Assembly: GCA_963702125.1 (NCBI GenBank)
Contig: OY969716.1
Coordinates: forward strand, 992,001 to 1,056,000
From: Palsa-295 sp963702125
Lineage (GTDB): Bacteria; Acidobacteriota; Terriglobia; Acidiferrales; UBA7541
Direction of reading: 5' to 3'
DNA length: 64,000 nt
Below, piece by piece: positions 24,093 to 32,916 of the stretch; the stretch's first letter is position 1, and each line of letters begins with the position of its first letter. The notes under the pieces were generated by a model, which ran no database searches, had not been told where the DNA came from, and saw nothing but the letters and a program-made list of their open reading frames with translations. Made by a program: the position numbers and the translations under genes.

Positions 24093-25411
24093 TGGCCACG
24101 ATTGCCAATTCGGAGCGCGTCGATAAAATCCGCGTGCAACTGGCGCTGATCGGATGCAGCCATCGCACAGCGCCGGTAGAGCTGCGCGAGCGGATCGTAT
24201 TCAGCCGCGAACAGGCTTTGACCGCCGCTGACGATCTGCGGCGCGAAGGAATTCTCGAAGAGGCCGTTGTCGTCTCGACGTGCAATCGCAGCGAGCTATA
24301 CGGCGTGCCATCGGACGCAATCGAATCGCCCGCGTCAGCGATGGAGGAATATTTCACTTCGTTTCACGGCATTCCGCGGCGCGAACTCGATGGCCGGATT
24401 TACCGCGAGCAGGGTGGCGACGCGGTAAGGCATCTTTTTCGCGTGGCGGCGGGACTTGATTCGATGCTGCTCGGCGAGGCGGAAATTCTCGGCCAGCTTC
24501 GCAGCGCGTATAACCAGGCGCTCGATCACGGTGCTACGGGTCCGGTGCTCAATCGCGTGTTCCAAGGCGCGCTCGAAGTGGGGAAGCGCGTGCGGAGCGA
24601 GACGGAAGTGGGCGCGCGGCCGATGTCAGTCGCGTTTGCGGGTGTGAAACTTGCGGAACGCGTATTCGGCAGCCTGAAGGGGCATTCGGCGTTGATTGTC
24701 GGCGCGGGGGCGATGGCGGAGCAGGTTGTGGAGCACATGCAGAGCCGGGGCGTGCGGGAGTTGCGTGTGGTGAATCGTTCCCTCGAAAACGCCGCGGAAC
24801 TCGCAAGCCGCTTTGGTGGGGAAGCGCTGCCGTGGGAGGCGCTTGGCTCGGCGCTCGGCGCATCGGACGTGATTGTGACATCGGTGGCGTCATCGACTCC
24901 CGTGCTGACGCGCGCCGCGCTCGAACGCGCGATCGCAAAACGCTCCGGCAAGCCGGTGTTTGCCGTCGATCTCGGCGTGCCGCGCAACGTGGAAATCGAG
25001 GCCGCCGGACTTTACAACTTCTACCTCTATAACATCGACGACCTCGGCGCGATCGTGGAGCAGAACCGCAAAGCGCGAGAGTCCGAGATTCCGCGCGCGG
25101 AAACGATCATCGACGAGCATGTGCGGAAATTCGAAGCGTGGCGCGCCGCGCTCGAAGCCGGATCCATCGTGAGCGACCTTCGCGGACGATTTCACGCGCA
25201 ACGCGAAGCACTGATTCGCGAAATGCTTGCCGAGCGTTCGGACGTTTCGCCCGACGAGCGCGATCGCATTGCGCACATCACCGAGGAGCTGGTCGAACGG
25301 CTCATGACGCAGCCGTCGGAGACACTCCGCAAAGGACCGGGAATGCGCGGACGGATGGCGGGTCTCGAAGCGCTGCGTCATCTGTTTGGATTGGGCGGAG
25401 AGAAAGAGTGA
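24092..25411 (+). CDS. hemA: Glutamyl-tRNA reductase
   Basis: A 439-residue enzyme that reduces glutamyl-tRNA to glutamate-1-semialdehyde, the first committed C5-pathway step. The catalytic domain has GCSHRTAPVELRERI and VVSTCNRSELYG with the nucleophile Cys at about 64. The family stretch LFRVAAGLDSMLLGEAEILG follows, then the NADPH domain with VGAGAMAEQVVEHM and a C-terminal dimerisation helix. The true start is ATG 24092, overlapping the hemX stop; the same frame stays open into hemX but that part is a shadow. The stop overlaps the hemC start (GTGA). Overlap of the two genes suggests matched synthesis. Confidence 0.95.
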   Translation: MATIANSERVDKIRVQLALIGCSHRTAPVELRERIVFSREQALTAADDLRREGILEEAVVVSTCNRSELYGVPSDAIESPASAMEEYFTSFHGIPRRELDGRIYREQGGDAVRHLFRVAAGLDSMLLGEAEILGQLRSAYNQALDHGATGPVLNRVFQGALEVGKRVRSETEVGARPMSVAFAGVKLAERVFGSLKGHSALIVGAGAMAEQVVEHMQSRGVRELRVVNRSLENAAELASRFGGEALPWEALGSALGASDVIVTSVASSTPVLTRAALERAIAKRSGKPVFAVDLGVPRNVEIEAAGLYNFYLYNIDDLGAIVEQNRKARESEIPRAETIIDEHVRKFEAWRAALEAGSIVSDLRGRFHAQREALIREMLAERSDVSPDERDRIAHITEELVERLMTQPSETLRKGPGMRGRMAGLEALRHLFGLGGEKE

Positions 25412-26349
25412 AGCCGCTACGGATCGGCACGCGCGGCAGCAAGCTCGCGCTGTGGCAGGCGAATCATCTGCGCGATGCGCTCCGCGAAAAATGCGGCGTC
25501 GAATCGGAAATCGTCGTGATCAAGACATCGGGTGACGTGCACGCGACTGCGCCGGTGGAGCAGCTGGGCATTAAGGGCGTTTTTACGGCGGAACTCGAAC
25601 ACGCGTTGTACGACGGTCGCGCTGACGTCGCGGTGCACAGCATGAAAGATGTCCCAAGCGATTTTTCAGACGTTTGCCGGATCGCTGCGATTTTCGAGCG
25701 TGCGGATCCGCGAGAAGTGCTGATCTCGCGAGACGGCGCGCCGCTGGACGGGCTACCGCAACGAGCGCGTGTAGGCACCAGCAGCTCGCGCCGCGCCGCG
25801 CAATTGCGAAGAGCGCGACCCGACCTTGAGATTCTCGAGATTCGGGGGAATGTCGATACCCGAATTCGGAAGCTCGAGGAAGGTGAATACGACGCGATTG
25901 TGCTCGCGAAGGCGGGCGTAACGCGACTTGGGCTGGCGGAACGAATTACGCAGGTGATCGAGCCCGAGATGGTGCTACCGGCGGTGGGGCAAGGAGCACT
26001 GGCCGTGGAATACATGGAGCCCAACGATCACTTCTACATGAACTATTTCAGCCAACTGGAGCACCGTGAGACGGTGCTTGCCGTAGCCGCCGAACGCGCG
26101 GTGATGAGCACGCTACACGGAGGTTGCAGCTTGCCGCTCGGAGCGTACGCGCGATTCCAAGGCGGGACGATGGTGCTTGATGCGTGTGTTTTCTCGGTGG
26201 ATGGGACGCAGGCTATTGGCGCGCACGGAACCGCGGTATGCGGAAGCTCAATCGACGCGCGGAAACTGGGTGAGCGCGTCGCAAATGAGATGCTCGTGAA
26301 CGGTGCGGACAAAGTGCTCGCCGCAACGTCGCGCGCGACGGTACGCTGA
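25408..26349 (+). CDS. hemC: Hydroxymethylbilane synthase (porphobilinogen deaminase)
   Basis: A 313-residue enzyme that joins four porphobilinogen units into hydroxymethylbilane. It starts with GTG at 25408 inside the end of hemA, and GGAGAG with AAAGAG upstream gives a ribosome-binding site. Family motifs are RIGTRGSKLALWQA, VAVHSMKDVPSDF, VGTSSSRRAAQL, EIRGNVDTRI and LPAVGQGALAVE. The Cys that carries the dipyrromethane cofactor is in LHGGCSLPLGAYA (about 240). The frame is open upstream into hemA, but the GTGA overlap and the RIGTRGS start are typical of hemC. Confidence 0.95.
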   Translation: MKPLRIGTRGSKLALWQANHLRDALREKCGVESEIVVIKTSGDVHATAPVEQLGIKGVFTAELEHALYDGRADVAVHSMKDVPSDFSDVCRIAAIFERADPREVLISRDGAPLDGLPQRARVGTSSSRRAAQLRRARPDLEILEIRGNVDTRIRKLEEGEYDAIVLAKAGVTRLGLAERITQVIEPEMVLPAVGQGALAVEYMEPNDHFYMNYFSQLEHRETVLAVAAERAVMSTLHGGCSLPLGAYARFQGGTMVLDACVFSVDGTQAIGAHGTAVCGSSIDARKLGERVANEMLVNGADKVLAATSRATVR

Positions 26350-26360
26350 AAAAACATTTC

Positions 26361-27179
26361 ATGAGCAAGCCGCTCGAGCAGAAACGGATTGTCGTGACGC
26401 GGGCGCCGGATCAGGCGCACGAACTTGTGCGGGCGCTCGAAGCGCTCGGCGCGACGGTGCGCCTGATGCCGACCGTGAGCTTCGCCGCCTCCGAGCATAC
26501 GGCGCCGCTCGATGCAGCGCTTGCGCGTATGTCCGAGTTCGACTGGATCGTTTTCACGAGCCAGAACGCCGTTCGGTATTTCTGCGAGCGCGCGAAAGCG
26601 ACCGGCATCGATCCGGCGCGATTTCAGCGCCCGACACTCAGCATCGCCGCCGTCGGCCCTGCCACATCCGGCGCCGCCGGCGATGCGGGCCTTCGAGTGA
26701 CATACCTCGCGCGCAATCCTTCCGGAGAAGCCCTGGCGAGCGAACTCACGCGCTTCGTTCGAGGAAAATCCGTTCTGCTGCCGCGCAGTAATCGCGCCGA
26801 CGTGCGCTTGCAGCAGGTGCTCGCCGAAGGCGGAGCGAGAGTTGAGGATGTGATAGCGTATCGAACGCTTAGCGCGGCGGAGGTGAACGCTGAGGCGCTC
26901 GGAGAGTTTCGCGCAGGCGCGGTGGACGCGATATTGTTCGCCAGCCCCTCGGCATTTCACAACTTGAGCGACGCGATACCTGTGCCCGAACTCGCGCTAC
27001 TTTCCATGCGCGTGAATTTCGCGGCGATCGGTCCGACGACGGCCAAGGCGATGCGCGAAGCGGGCGTGAGGGTTGCGATTCAGCCGGCGCACGCGTCGGC
27101 GATTCTGCTCGCCGATGAAGTGGGGAAATTTTACGCGCGAGCGCACGAGCCGCTCGCCAAAGAGGCCCAGACGCAATGA
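26361..27179 (+). CDS. hemD: Uroporphyrinogen-III synthase
   Basis: A 272-residue two-lobed protein that closes hydroxymethylbilane to uroporphyrinogen III with inversion of ring D. The family is poorly conserved; recognisable parts are RIVVTRAPDQAHELVRALEA, EFDWIVFTSQNAVRYF, IAAVGPATSGAA, VLLPRSNRAD, FASPSAFHNL and AAIGPTTAKAMREAG. It starts at ATG 26361, 11 bases after hemC, and its TGA overlaps the ATG of hemB by four bases. Position between hemC and hemB supports the call. Confidence 0.9.
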   Translation: MSKPLEQKRIVVTRAPDQAHELVRALEALGATVRLMPTVSFAASEHTAPLDAALARMSEFDWIVFTSQNAVRYFCERAKATGIDPARFQRPTLSIAAVGPATSGAAGDAGLRVTYLARNPSGEALASELTRFVRGKSVLLPRSNRADVRLQQVLAEGGARVEDVIAYRTLSAAEVNAEALGEFRAGAVDAILFASPSAFHNLSDAIPVPELALLSMRVNFAAIGPTTAKAMREAGVRVAIQPAHASAILLADEVGKFYARAHEPLAKEAQTQ

Positions 27180-28156
27180 GTTTCCCGGTTCACCGCCCGC
27201 GAAGGCTGCGCCGCACGGGCGCTATCCGCAACTTGGTGCGCGAGACGCGAGTTACCACGGACGGACTCGTCTATCCGATGTTTGCCGCGCCGGGAACAAA
27301 GGTGCGTAATGAGATTTCGTCGATGCCGGGCGTGTATCAGCAGTCCGTCGATCAAATCGTGGATGAATGCCGGGAAGTGGCGGACCTCGGCATCCCGGCT
27401 GTGATTTTGTTCGGCTTGCCGGAGAAGAAAGACGAAATTGCGAGCGAAGCCTCTAATCCCGAAGGCAGCGTGCAGCGTGCGGTCCGCGCGATTCGCAAAG
27501 CGAAGCTCGATCTGATCGTCATCACCGATGTTTGTTTGTGCGAATACACTAGCCACGGCCATTGCGGCATGATCAAAGACGGCGAAGTCGTTAACGACAC
27601 GAGCCTGAAAATTCTCGCCGATGCTGCGCAATCGCACGCCGAGGCCGGCGCGGATCTCGTAGCTCCGTCGGACATGATGGACGGCCGCGTCGCCGCGATT
27701 CGCACGCGACTCGACGCGAAGGGATTTCAGAACGTTGCGATCATGTCGTACGCGGCGAAGTACAGCTCCGCTTTCTACGGCCCGTTTCGCGAAGCCGCGC
27801 AATCGACGCCGCAATTCGGCGATCGACGCAGCTACCAGATGGACCCGGCCAACGCGCGCGAGGCGCTCAAAGAAGTGGCGCACGATCTCGACGAAGGCGC
27901 GGACATCATCATGGTGAAGCCCGCGCTGCCAAATCTCGACATCATTCACCGAGTGCATGAGCGATTCAACGTGCCCGTCGCGGCCTACAACGTGAGCGGG
28001 GAATATTCGATGGTGAAAGCCGCCGCGCGCAATGGATGGATCGACGAACGGCGCGCGGTGATGGAAGTCGTGACTTCGATCGCACGGGCCGGCGCCTCGA
28101 TTGTGCTGACGTATCACGCGAAAGACATTGCGAAATGGTTGAAGGACCCAGAATGA
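27176..28156 (+). CDS. hemB: Delta-aminolevulinic acid dehydratase (porphobilinogen synthase)
   Basis: A 326-residue enzyme that condenses two 5-aminolevulinate molecules to porphobilinogen. The two Schiff-base lysines are in MSYAAKYSSAFYGPFR (about 195) and IIMVKPALPNLD (about 248). A Cys-rich metal site DVCLCEYTSHGHCG (Cys at about 120, 122 and 130) indicates a zinc-dependent enzyme. The length is normal. Both ends overlap neighbours by four bases (ATGA with hemD and with hemL), so the group is translationally coupled. Confidence 0.96.
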   Translation: MSFPVHRPRRLRRTGAIRNLVRETRVTTDGLVYPMFAAPGTKVRNEISSMPGVYQQSVDQIVDECREVADLGIPAVILFGLPEKKDEIASEASNPEGSVQRAVRAIRKAKLDLIVITDVCLCEYTSHGHCGMIKDGEVVNDTSLKILADAAQSHAEAGADLVAPSDMMDGRVAAIRTRLDAKGFQNVAIMSYAAKYSSAFYGPFREAAQSTPQFGDRRSYQMDPANAREALKEVAHDLDEGADIIMVKPALPNLDIIHRVHERFNVPVAAYNVSGEYSMVKAAARNGWIDERRAVMEVVTSIARAGASIVLTYHAKDIAKWLKDPE

Positions 28157-29478
28157 GCAGCGGCCCCGTGAAAAAGCCGGAGCACACAGCGCACGCGCGC
28201 CCGAAGTCGGCGGCAATTTTCGATCGCGGCATGCGCACGCTGGTGGGCGGTGTGAACAGTCCGGTTCGCGCATTTCGCGCCGTCGGCGGCAGTCCACTGG
28301 TGATCGATCGCGCCGTCGGCGCGCGCCTGTGGGATGTGGACGGGCGCGAGTACATCGACTACGTTTGCTCGTGGGGCGCGCTGATTTTGGGGCACGCGAA
28401 TCCCGATGTGGTGGCCGCGATTGCCGACCAGGCTGCGCGCGGCACGAGCTATGGAATGACGTCGCCTCTCGAGATCGAGCTGGGCGAAAAAATCTCCGCC
28501 GCGCTGCCGTCGATTGAAATGGTGCGGTTCGTCAGCAGCGGAACGGAAGCGACGATGTCTGCCGCGCGCCTGGCACGCGCGTTCACCAAGCGCGACCTGA
28601 TTGTGAAATTCGAAGGTTGTTACCACGGCCACTCCGACGCGTTTCTCTCCGAGGCCGGCTCGGGCCTTGCGACGCTCGGCATCGCAGCGTGCCCCGGCGT
28701 GCCCGAAGCGTTCGCGAATCTCACGCTGAACACGCCGTTTAACGATCTGCCCGCGCTCGAAAAATTATTTAAAGCACACTCCGGGAAAATTGCGGCGATA
28801 ATCGTCGAGCCTGTCGTGGCGAACATGGGCGTCGTCCCGCCGGTCACTGGATTCCTGGAGTCGCTGCGCGAGATTGCTGAGCGCGACGGTGCGCTGCTGA
28901 TATTCGACGAGGTGATTACCGGATTCCGGCTCGCGCCCGGCGGCGCGCAGGGTGCGTACAAAGTTCGGCCTGATCTCACGACGCTGGGAAAGATAATCGG
29001 AGGCGGCTTGCCCGTTGCGGCGTACGGGGGGCGCCGCGAGATCATGCAGAATCTTGCGCCGCTCGGACCGGTTTACCAAGCTGGGACGCTTTCGGGCAAT
29101 CCGCTCGCGATGCGCGCCGGCCTCGCCACACTTCCAAAACTCGAAGCGCCCAATTTTTATCAGGCGATCGACCGCCGGACGGCGCGCCTAGCCGAAGGCC
29201 TGCGCAAAGCCATCCACGACTATTCCATCTCCGCACGCGTAAACGTCGCCGGGTCGCTGCTCACTCTATTTTTTTCTTTACGAGCGGTGGGGAATTACGA
29301 CGACGCAAAACAATCGGACACAATGAAATTCGCATCGTTCTTCCAGGCCATGCTCAATCGCGGCATCTTCCTGCCGCCGTCGCAATTTGAAGCGCTTTTC
29401 ATTTCCGCCGCGCACACCGAGCAAGACATCGACCACACCATCGAAGCCGCGCGCGAATCGCTGAAGTCGATCGCATAG
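28153..29478 (+). CDS. hemL: Glutamate-1-semialdehyde 2,1-aminomutase
   Basis: A 441-residue class III PLP aminotransferase-fold enzyme that converts glutamate-1-semialdehyde to 5-aminolevulinate. Family motifs are GGVNSPVRAFRAVGG, FVSSGTEATMSAARLAR, FEGCYHGHSDAFL, LLIFDEVITGFRLAPGGAQG and the PLP-lysine motif TTLGKIIGGGLPVAAYGGR (Lys about 280). The start ATG at 28153 overlaps the hemB stop. The C-terminal end is followed by about 300 bases without a gene or clear terminator. It completes the C5 route to ALA with hemA, giving a full set from glutamyl-tRNA to protoporphyrin here, apart from ferrochelatase. Confidence 0.95.
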   Translation: MSSGPVKKPEHTAHARPKSAAIFDRGMRTLVGGVNSPVRAFRAVGGSPLVIDRAVGARLWDVDGREYIDYVCSWGALILGHANPDVVAAIADQAARGTSYGMTSPLEIELGEKISAALPSIEMVRFVSSGTEATMSAARLARAFTKRDLIVKFEGCYHGHSDAFLSEAGSGLATLGIAACPGVPEAFANLTLNTPFNDLPALEKLFKAHSGKIAAIIVEPVVANMGVVPPVTGFLESLREIAERDGALLIFDEVITGFRLAPGGAQGAYKVRPDLTTLGKIIGGGLPVAAYGGRREIMQNLAPLGPVYQAGTLSGNPLAMRAGLATLPKLEAPNFYQAIDRRTARLAEGLRKAIHDYSISARVNVAGSLLTLFFSLRAVGNYDDAKQSDTMKFASFFQAMLNRGIFLPPSQFEALFISAAHTEQDIDHTIEAARESLKSIA

Positions 29479-29780
29479 CTTGCGCATCGACGCGTCACAG
29501 CGTGTCGTGTGATGCCGAGCCGATTTGCAGAGCGAATGGCGAAAACGCGGTGAAACGAATCGCCGTTTTTGCGCTTTATCTCGCGGTGAAGCGAGCGGAA
29601 CTCACCGGCCATTCGACGGAAAAGCCACGCCGCAAAGTCCCCTGAATTGGCCCCGCGCCACGCCGTCGCAGCCTCCGCAAATCACGTAAGTCCATTGTAT
29701 GCCGTAGGGGGCGCCCGGGGTACGGATGGTACCGGCGTTGCAAACCTATGCCTCGTCCAGCGGAAAACGAGGCAGACAGA
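29479..29780. other. Intergenic region between hemL and the membrane hypothetical
   Basis: About 300 bases without a credible gene. I find no T-tailed hairpin for the heme operon. GAGG at 29769-29772 is the ribosome-binding site of the next gene. Confidence 0.4.
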
Positions 29781-30440
29781 ATGTTCCTGGCGATCACAAC
29801 CCTGATCCTGAGCGCAGCGAGCGCGACGCCGATTTCGGCGCCGTCAACCGATGCGAGTACCGGGGCGACGGCCGCCGCCAACTCATCGCTATTCGCGGAG
29901 GCTTCGCGCGAGGCAAATACCACGATCACTTTCGCCTCCGAGGACGGCGTGGCTCGTCTCGACACGAGCAAGGTGAATTTCGATCGCAACGCCGGCCCGG
30001 TGATGACCGCGCAGCTCGCCGAGCGCGAAACATTTCTCGAGGAAGCGCACGCGGCGACGCTATCGAGCGCGACGGTGCCCGATCCGGAGCCGGCTCGCGA
30101 GCATCGCGTCACGCCTGGAATATCGACTCCTGCTCGCCGGGCATGGCTCGCGCTTGCGTTTGCGGAGCACGGCGCCGCGGCCTTCGATGCATACTCGACG
30201 CGAATTTCCATCGGCCACGGCAACGTGGAAGACGATCCGTTGATGCGGCCGTTCGCGCACTCGCCTGCGATTTATCTGGCGACGCAAGTCACGCCGATCC
30301 TTTTCGACTACGTGGCGTGGCGCATGCAGCGCAGCGAATATGGTATGCTGCGGCGCACGTGGTGGCTGCCGCAGTCGCTGAGTACTGTGAGTTCGATTCT
30401 GGCAGGCATGCACAATTTGAACTTGGCATCGGAACACTAA
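29781..30440 (+). CDS. Conserved hypothetical membrane protein
   Basis: A 219-residue protein with an N-terminal signal or anchor (MFLAITTLILSAASATP) and a low-complexity Ala/Ser/Thr region. The C-terminal half holds a conserved pattern: ARRAWLALAFAEHGAAAFDA, GHGNVEDDPLMRPFAHSPAI and RRTWWLPQSLSTVSSILAG. Proteins with an Asp/Pro-rich PLMRPF turn between hydrophobic helices recur in Acidobacteriota, as I recall, but have no assigned role. ATG 29781 is chosen over an ATG 11 codons upstream because GAGG precedes it by eight bases and the signal begins there. A strong terminator follows. Expressed alone by the look of its surroundings. Confidence 0.65.
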   Translation: MFLAITTLILSAASATPISAPSTDASTGATAAANSSLFAEASREANTTITFASEDGVARLDTSKVNFDRNAGPVMTAQLAERETFLEEAHAATLSSATVPDPEPAREHRVTPGISTPARRAWLALAFAEHGAAAFDAYSTRISIGHGNVEDDPLMRPFAHSPAIYLATQVTPILFDYVAWRMQRSEYGMLRRTWWLPQSLSTVSSILAGMHNLNLASEH

Positions 30441-30487
30441 AATATTCTGGAACCGTATTTTCTCATCCTGGCGGGGAGAAGATGCGC

Positions 30488-30525
30488 AGGGCGCCCGGCA
30501 CTCTCCTCGGGCGCCCTTTTTGTTT
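30488..30525 (+). terminator. Rho-independent terminator
   Basis: AGGGCGCCCG (30488-30497) pairs perfectly with CGGGCGCCCT (30508-30517) around a 10-base loop, followed by TTTTTGTTTG. It ends the membrane hypothetical gene and separates it from the leftward operon that ends at 30533. Confidence 0.88.
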
Positions 30526-30532
30526 GTGCGCG

Positions 30533-32074
30533 CTAGGCGCGAATGCCGACCGAGGCAGCCAGTCGCGCGGAGCTCGCAGTGGAATTGGCCAGGCGCTTGA
30601 TCGACCAATCCGCGCCGCGATGGCCCGCGACAACCGCCTGCGAGATGTCCGACACCGGTCCCATCGAATCCGTGTTGGCGAAAAAGACGCGATCCATCGG
30701 TTTGTTCGCGACGGGAATGCGCCTGGTGAAATTTCCGGGAACGGGCAAGTACATGGGATGGCCACGCCGGAAGAGATGCACCTCGACCGGCTCGGCCTCG
30801 CGAAACTCACGCTGCTGCAGCCGGAAATGTTTCAAAATAGTTTCCGCGAGCGACTGGCAGGATTCGTCCTGCAGCAGCAGAGGGCGCTGCTGCTCGGTGA
30901 GCGGAGCGTAAAAAGTTAGGATGTTGTTCTTCTGTTTGTAATCCTTGTCGTTTTTTTGAAGCACCCAATCCGCAACGATGAAATCGGTGAACGAATATCC
31001 CGGGCACCAGGTGTCGTACGCTTTGTTCCAGACGGTCTTATCGAAGATCATATTCACCACCGGGTAGGGGCAGTAGCGATAGGCGCGCATGGCAGACAGT
31101 TGTTCGTCCGGCAAACCGGCGACGAGCCGCGAGGTGATAAATTTTGGCGTCGCCATGATCACCGCTTTCGCGGCGACGGTATGTAATTCACGCTCGTGGA
31201 AATAGGTCACGTTCACTTCCGTCTTTTGCGGGTCCACTGAAACGATCGTCGCACCGCCCAGCATTCGCTCGCCGTGCTTCGCAGTGAGATCCTTCGCGAG
31301 CGCCGCGGCCAGCGCGCCATTGCCGCCGGGCAGCGTGACGCGCACGTCCGGCTCTTCGCTTGCGCTGAAATGCATGTCTTCCACCACGCAGAGCGCCGCC
31401 GTGTCGCGGGCCTTTGCGCCCCAGTTTGAAGGACCGTACGCATCCCACCACTCGGTGAGTTCCGGCGGATACGAGCGCAAAATGTCGCTGATCGGAAAGC
31501 TGTCGAGGTGCGCTGCGTCTTTTTCGGGATCCATCTGAAGCAGCGTCGCACGGAATTTTTTAAACGCGGTGCGGACCGAGAGCGGGTAGGGAAGGCGGTC
31601 GAGGCCTTTGTGCCACATGTCCTCCACATATTCGCCGCGAAGAATCGCAGGATCAGGATTATCGATCGGCAGCAGCGTAATGCCGAGTTCCTTAGCGAGT
31701 TGATAGCTCTCGGTGTCCTTCTCATCGAACGCGGAGCCGGTCGCGAAGCCCTGGTTCTGATATTCCTCGCGGTAGGCGTTGCCGCCGAAGTGCGGCTCCT
31801 TTTCGAGCAGCAGGAAATTGTGGTCGCGCAGGAAATACGCAGCCGACATTCCACTGACTCCGCCGCCGACAACGATTACGTCGTAACGCTTCGAGACCGG
31901 AGGTTTGTCGAACGCCGTGCCGTCGCGCACTTCGTGGCAGATGGCGAAATGATCGCCGTCCACCTGCGCCGCCGGGCCGTTGTCCGCCGGGCGCAGCGAA
32001 TGGGGAAATGGGCAACCGGCGCTGACGCTGCCGGCGACCACGAATTTTAAAAAATCACGGCGCGACGTGGTCAC
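30533..32074 (-). CDS. Tat-exported FAD oxidoreductase, spermidine dehydrogenase-like
   Basis: A 513-residue flavoprotein. The N-terminus has a twin-arginine signal (TTSRRDFLKFVVAGSVSAGC), and the Cys makes a lipoprotein anchor possible. It is followed by HFAICHEVRDG and the FAD Rossmann motif YDVIVVGGGVSGMSAAYFLR, an arrangement I know from the spermidine dehydrogenase (SpdH) group. Near the C-terminus are PMYLPVPGNF and RVFFANTDSMGPV. It should oxidise an amine outside the cytoplasm. GTG 32074 starts it, overlapping the stop of the permease gene by four bases, with AGGAG 8-9 bases upstream. As last gene of the polyamine importer operon, its substrate is probably a polyamine; this is inferred. 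Confidence 0.82.
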   Translation of the reverse strand: MTTSRRDFLKFVVAGSVSAGCPFPHSLRPADNGPAAQVDGDHFAICHEVRDGTAFDKPPVSKRYDVIVVGGGVSGMSAAYFLRDHNFLLLEKEPHFGGNAYREEYQNQGFATGSAFDEKDTESYQLAKELGITLLPIDNPDPAILRGEYVEDMWHKGLDRLPYPLSVRTAFKKFRATLLQMDPEKDAAHLDSFPISDILRSYPPELTEWWDAYGPSNWGAKARDTAALCVVEDMHFSASEEPDVRVTLPGGNGALAAALAKDLTAKHGERMLGGATIVSVDPQKTEVNVTYFHERELHTVAAKAVIMATPKFITSRLVAGLPDEQLSAMRAYRYCPYPVVNMIFDKTVWNKAYDTWCPGYSFTDFIVADWVLQKNDKDYKQKNNILTFYAPLTEQQRPLLLQDESCQSLAETILKHFRLQQREFREAEPVEVHLFRRGHPMYLPVPGNFTRRIPVANKPMDRVFFANTDSMGPVSDISQAVVAGHRGADWSIKRLANSTASSARLAASVGIRA

Positions 32075-32916
32075 GAAAGTTCTCCTTGAGGGTCCAGGGC
32101 AGCAAGCTGCGGCGCCGGCCCGGCGGCGCGGATTTCGCGAGTGCGCAGCCGGTACCAAACCAGAATAATGCCGATCGAAAAGCACAGAATCAGCGTGGAA
32201 ATCGCGTTGATCTCGGGGGTGATGCCGCGGCGCAGCCGCGACCAGATTTCCAGCGGCAGCGTGTTGTCGCGCCCGATCAGGAAAAAACTCACGGCAATTT
32301 CATCGAACGAGAGCGTGAAGATCAGCAAGCCCGCCGCGATGAGCGATACGCGCAAATGTGGCAGCGTGATTTTCCAGAAGGTGATCCACGGATTCGCGCC
32401 GAGATCGAGGGATGCTTCCTCCTCCGCGCGATCGAGCTTTTGCAATCCCGCGAAGATCTCCGTGGTGGCGACAGAAATCAATGCCGTCCCGTGGCCCAGC
32501 GTCACGGTGACGAGGCTCAGTTTCATTCGCACCGCAACGAACAGCATCAGCAGCGAGAGCCCGGTGATGATCCCCGGCAGAATCAGCGGCAACAGCACCA
32601 GCCTCCGGAAAAGCGCTTTGCCGGGGAAGTCAGCGCGGTCCAGCGCGAGCGCCGCCGGCAGGCCGAGGCCGAGCGCGATCGCCACGGCGCAGATCGCTAC
32701 AATCGCCGAGTTCAGGACCGCATCCCACAGAGCGCCGTCTTGAAAGAGTTTGCGGTACCAGTCGAGCGTCCAGCTCGCGGGAGGGAAGCCGCCGACACCG
32801 CCGCCGTTGAATGAATACACGACGAGTACGAGGATCGGGAAGTACAAGAACGCGTACACGGCGAACGCATACGCGGAGAGCAGCGGGTTTCGCGCGAATT
32901 TGGCTTCGCCGCTCAC
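32071..32916 (-). CDS. potC: Polyamine-type ABC transporter permease (PotC-like)
   Basis: A 281-residue inner-membrane permease with six helices. The N-terminal region is YAFAVYAFLYFPILVLVVYS, and the ATPase-contact EAA loop is EEEASLDLGANPWITFWKIT. This is the second permease of a spermidine/putrescine importer. It starts with GTG at 32916, which overlaps the potB stop (GTGA), and its own stop overlaps the oxidoreductase GTG in the same manner. The frame is open for a further 163 codons upstream, inside potB, but that stretch is a shadow. Confidence 0.9.
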   Translation of the reverse strand: MSGEAKFARNPLLSAYAFAVYAFLYFPILVLVVYSFNGGGVGGFPPASWTLDWYRKLFQDGALWDAVLNSAIVAICAVAIALGLGLPAALALDRADFPGKALFRRLVLLPLILPGIITGLSLLMLFVAVRMKLSLVTVTLGHGTALISVATTEIFAGLQKLDRAEEEASLDLGANPWITFWKITLPHLRVSLIAAGLLIFTLSFDEIAVSFFLIGRDNTLPLEIWSRLRRGITPEINAISTLILCFSIGIILVWYRLRTREIRAAGPAPQLAALDPQGELS

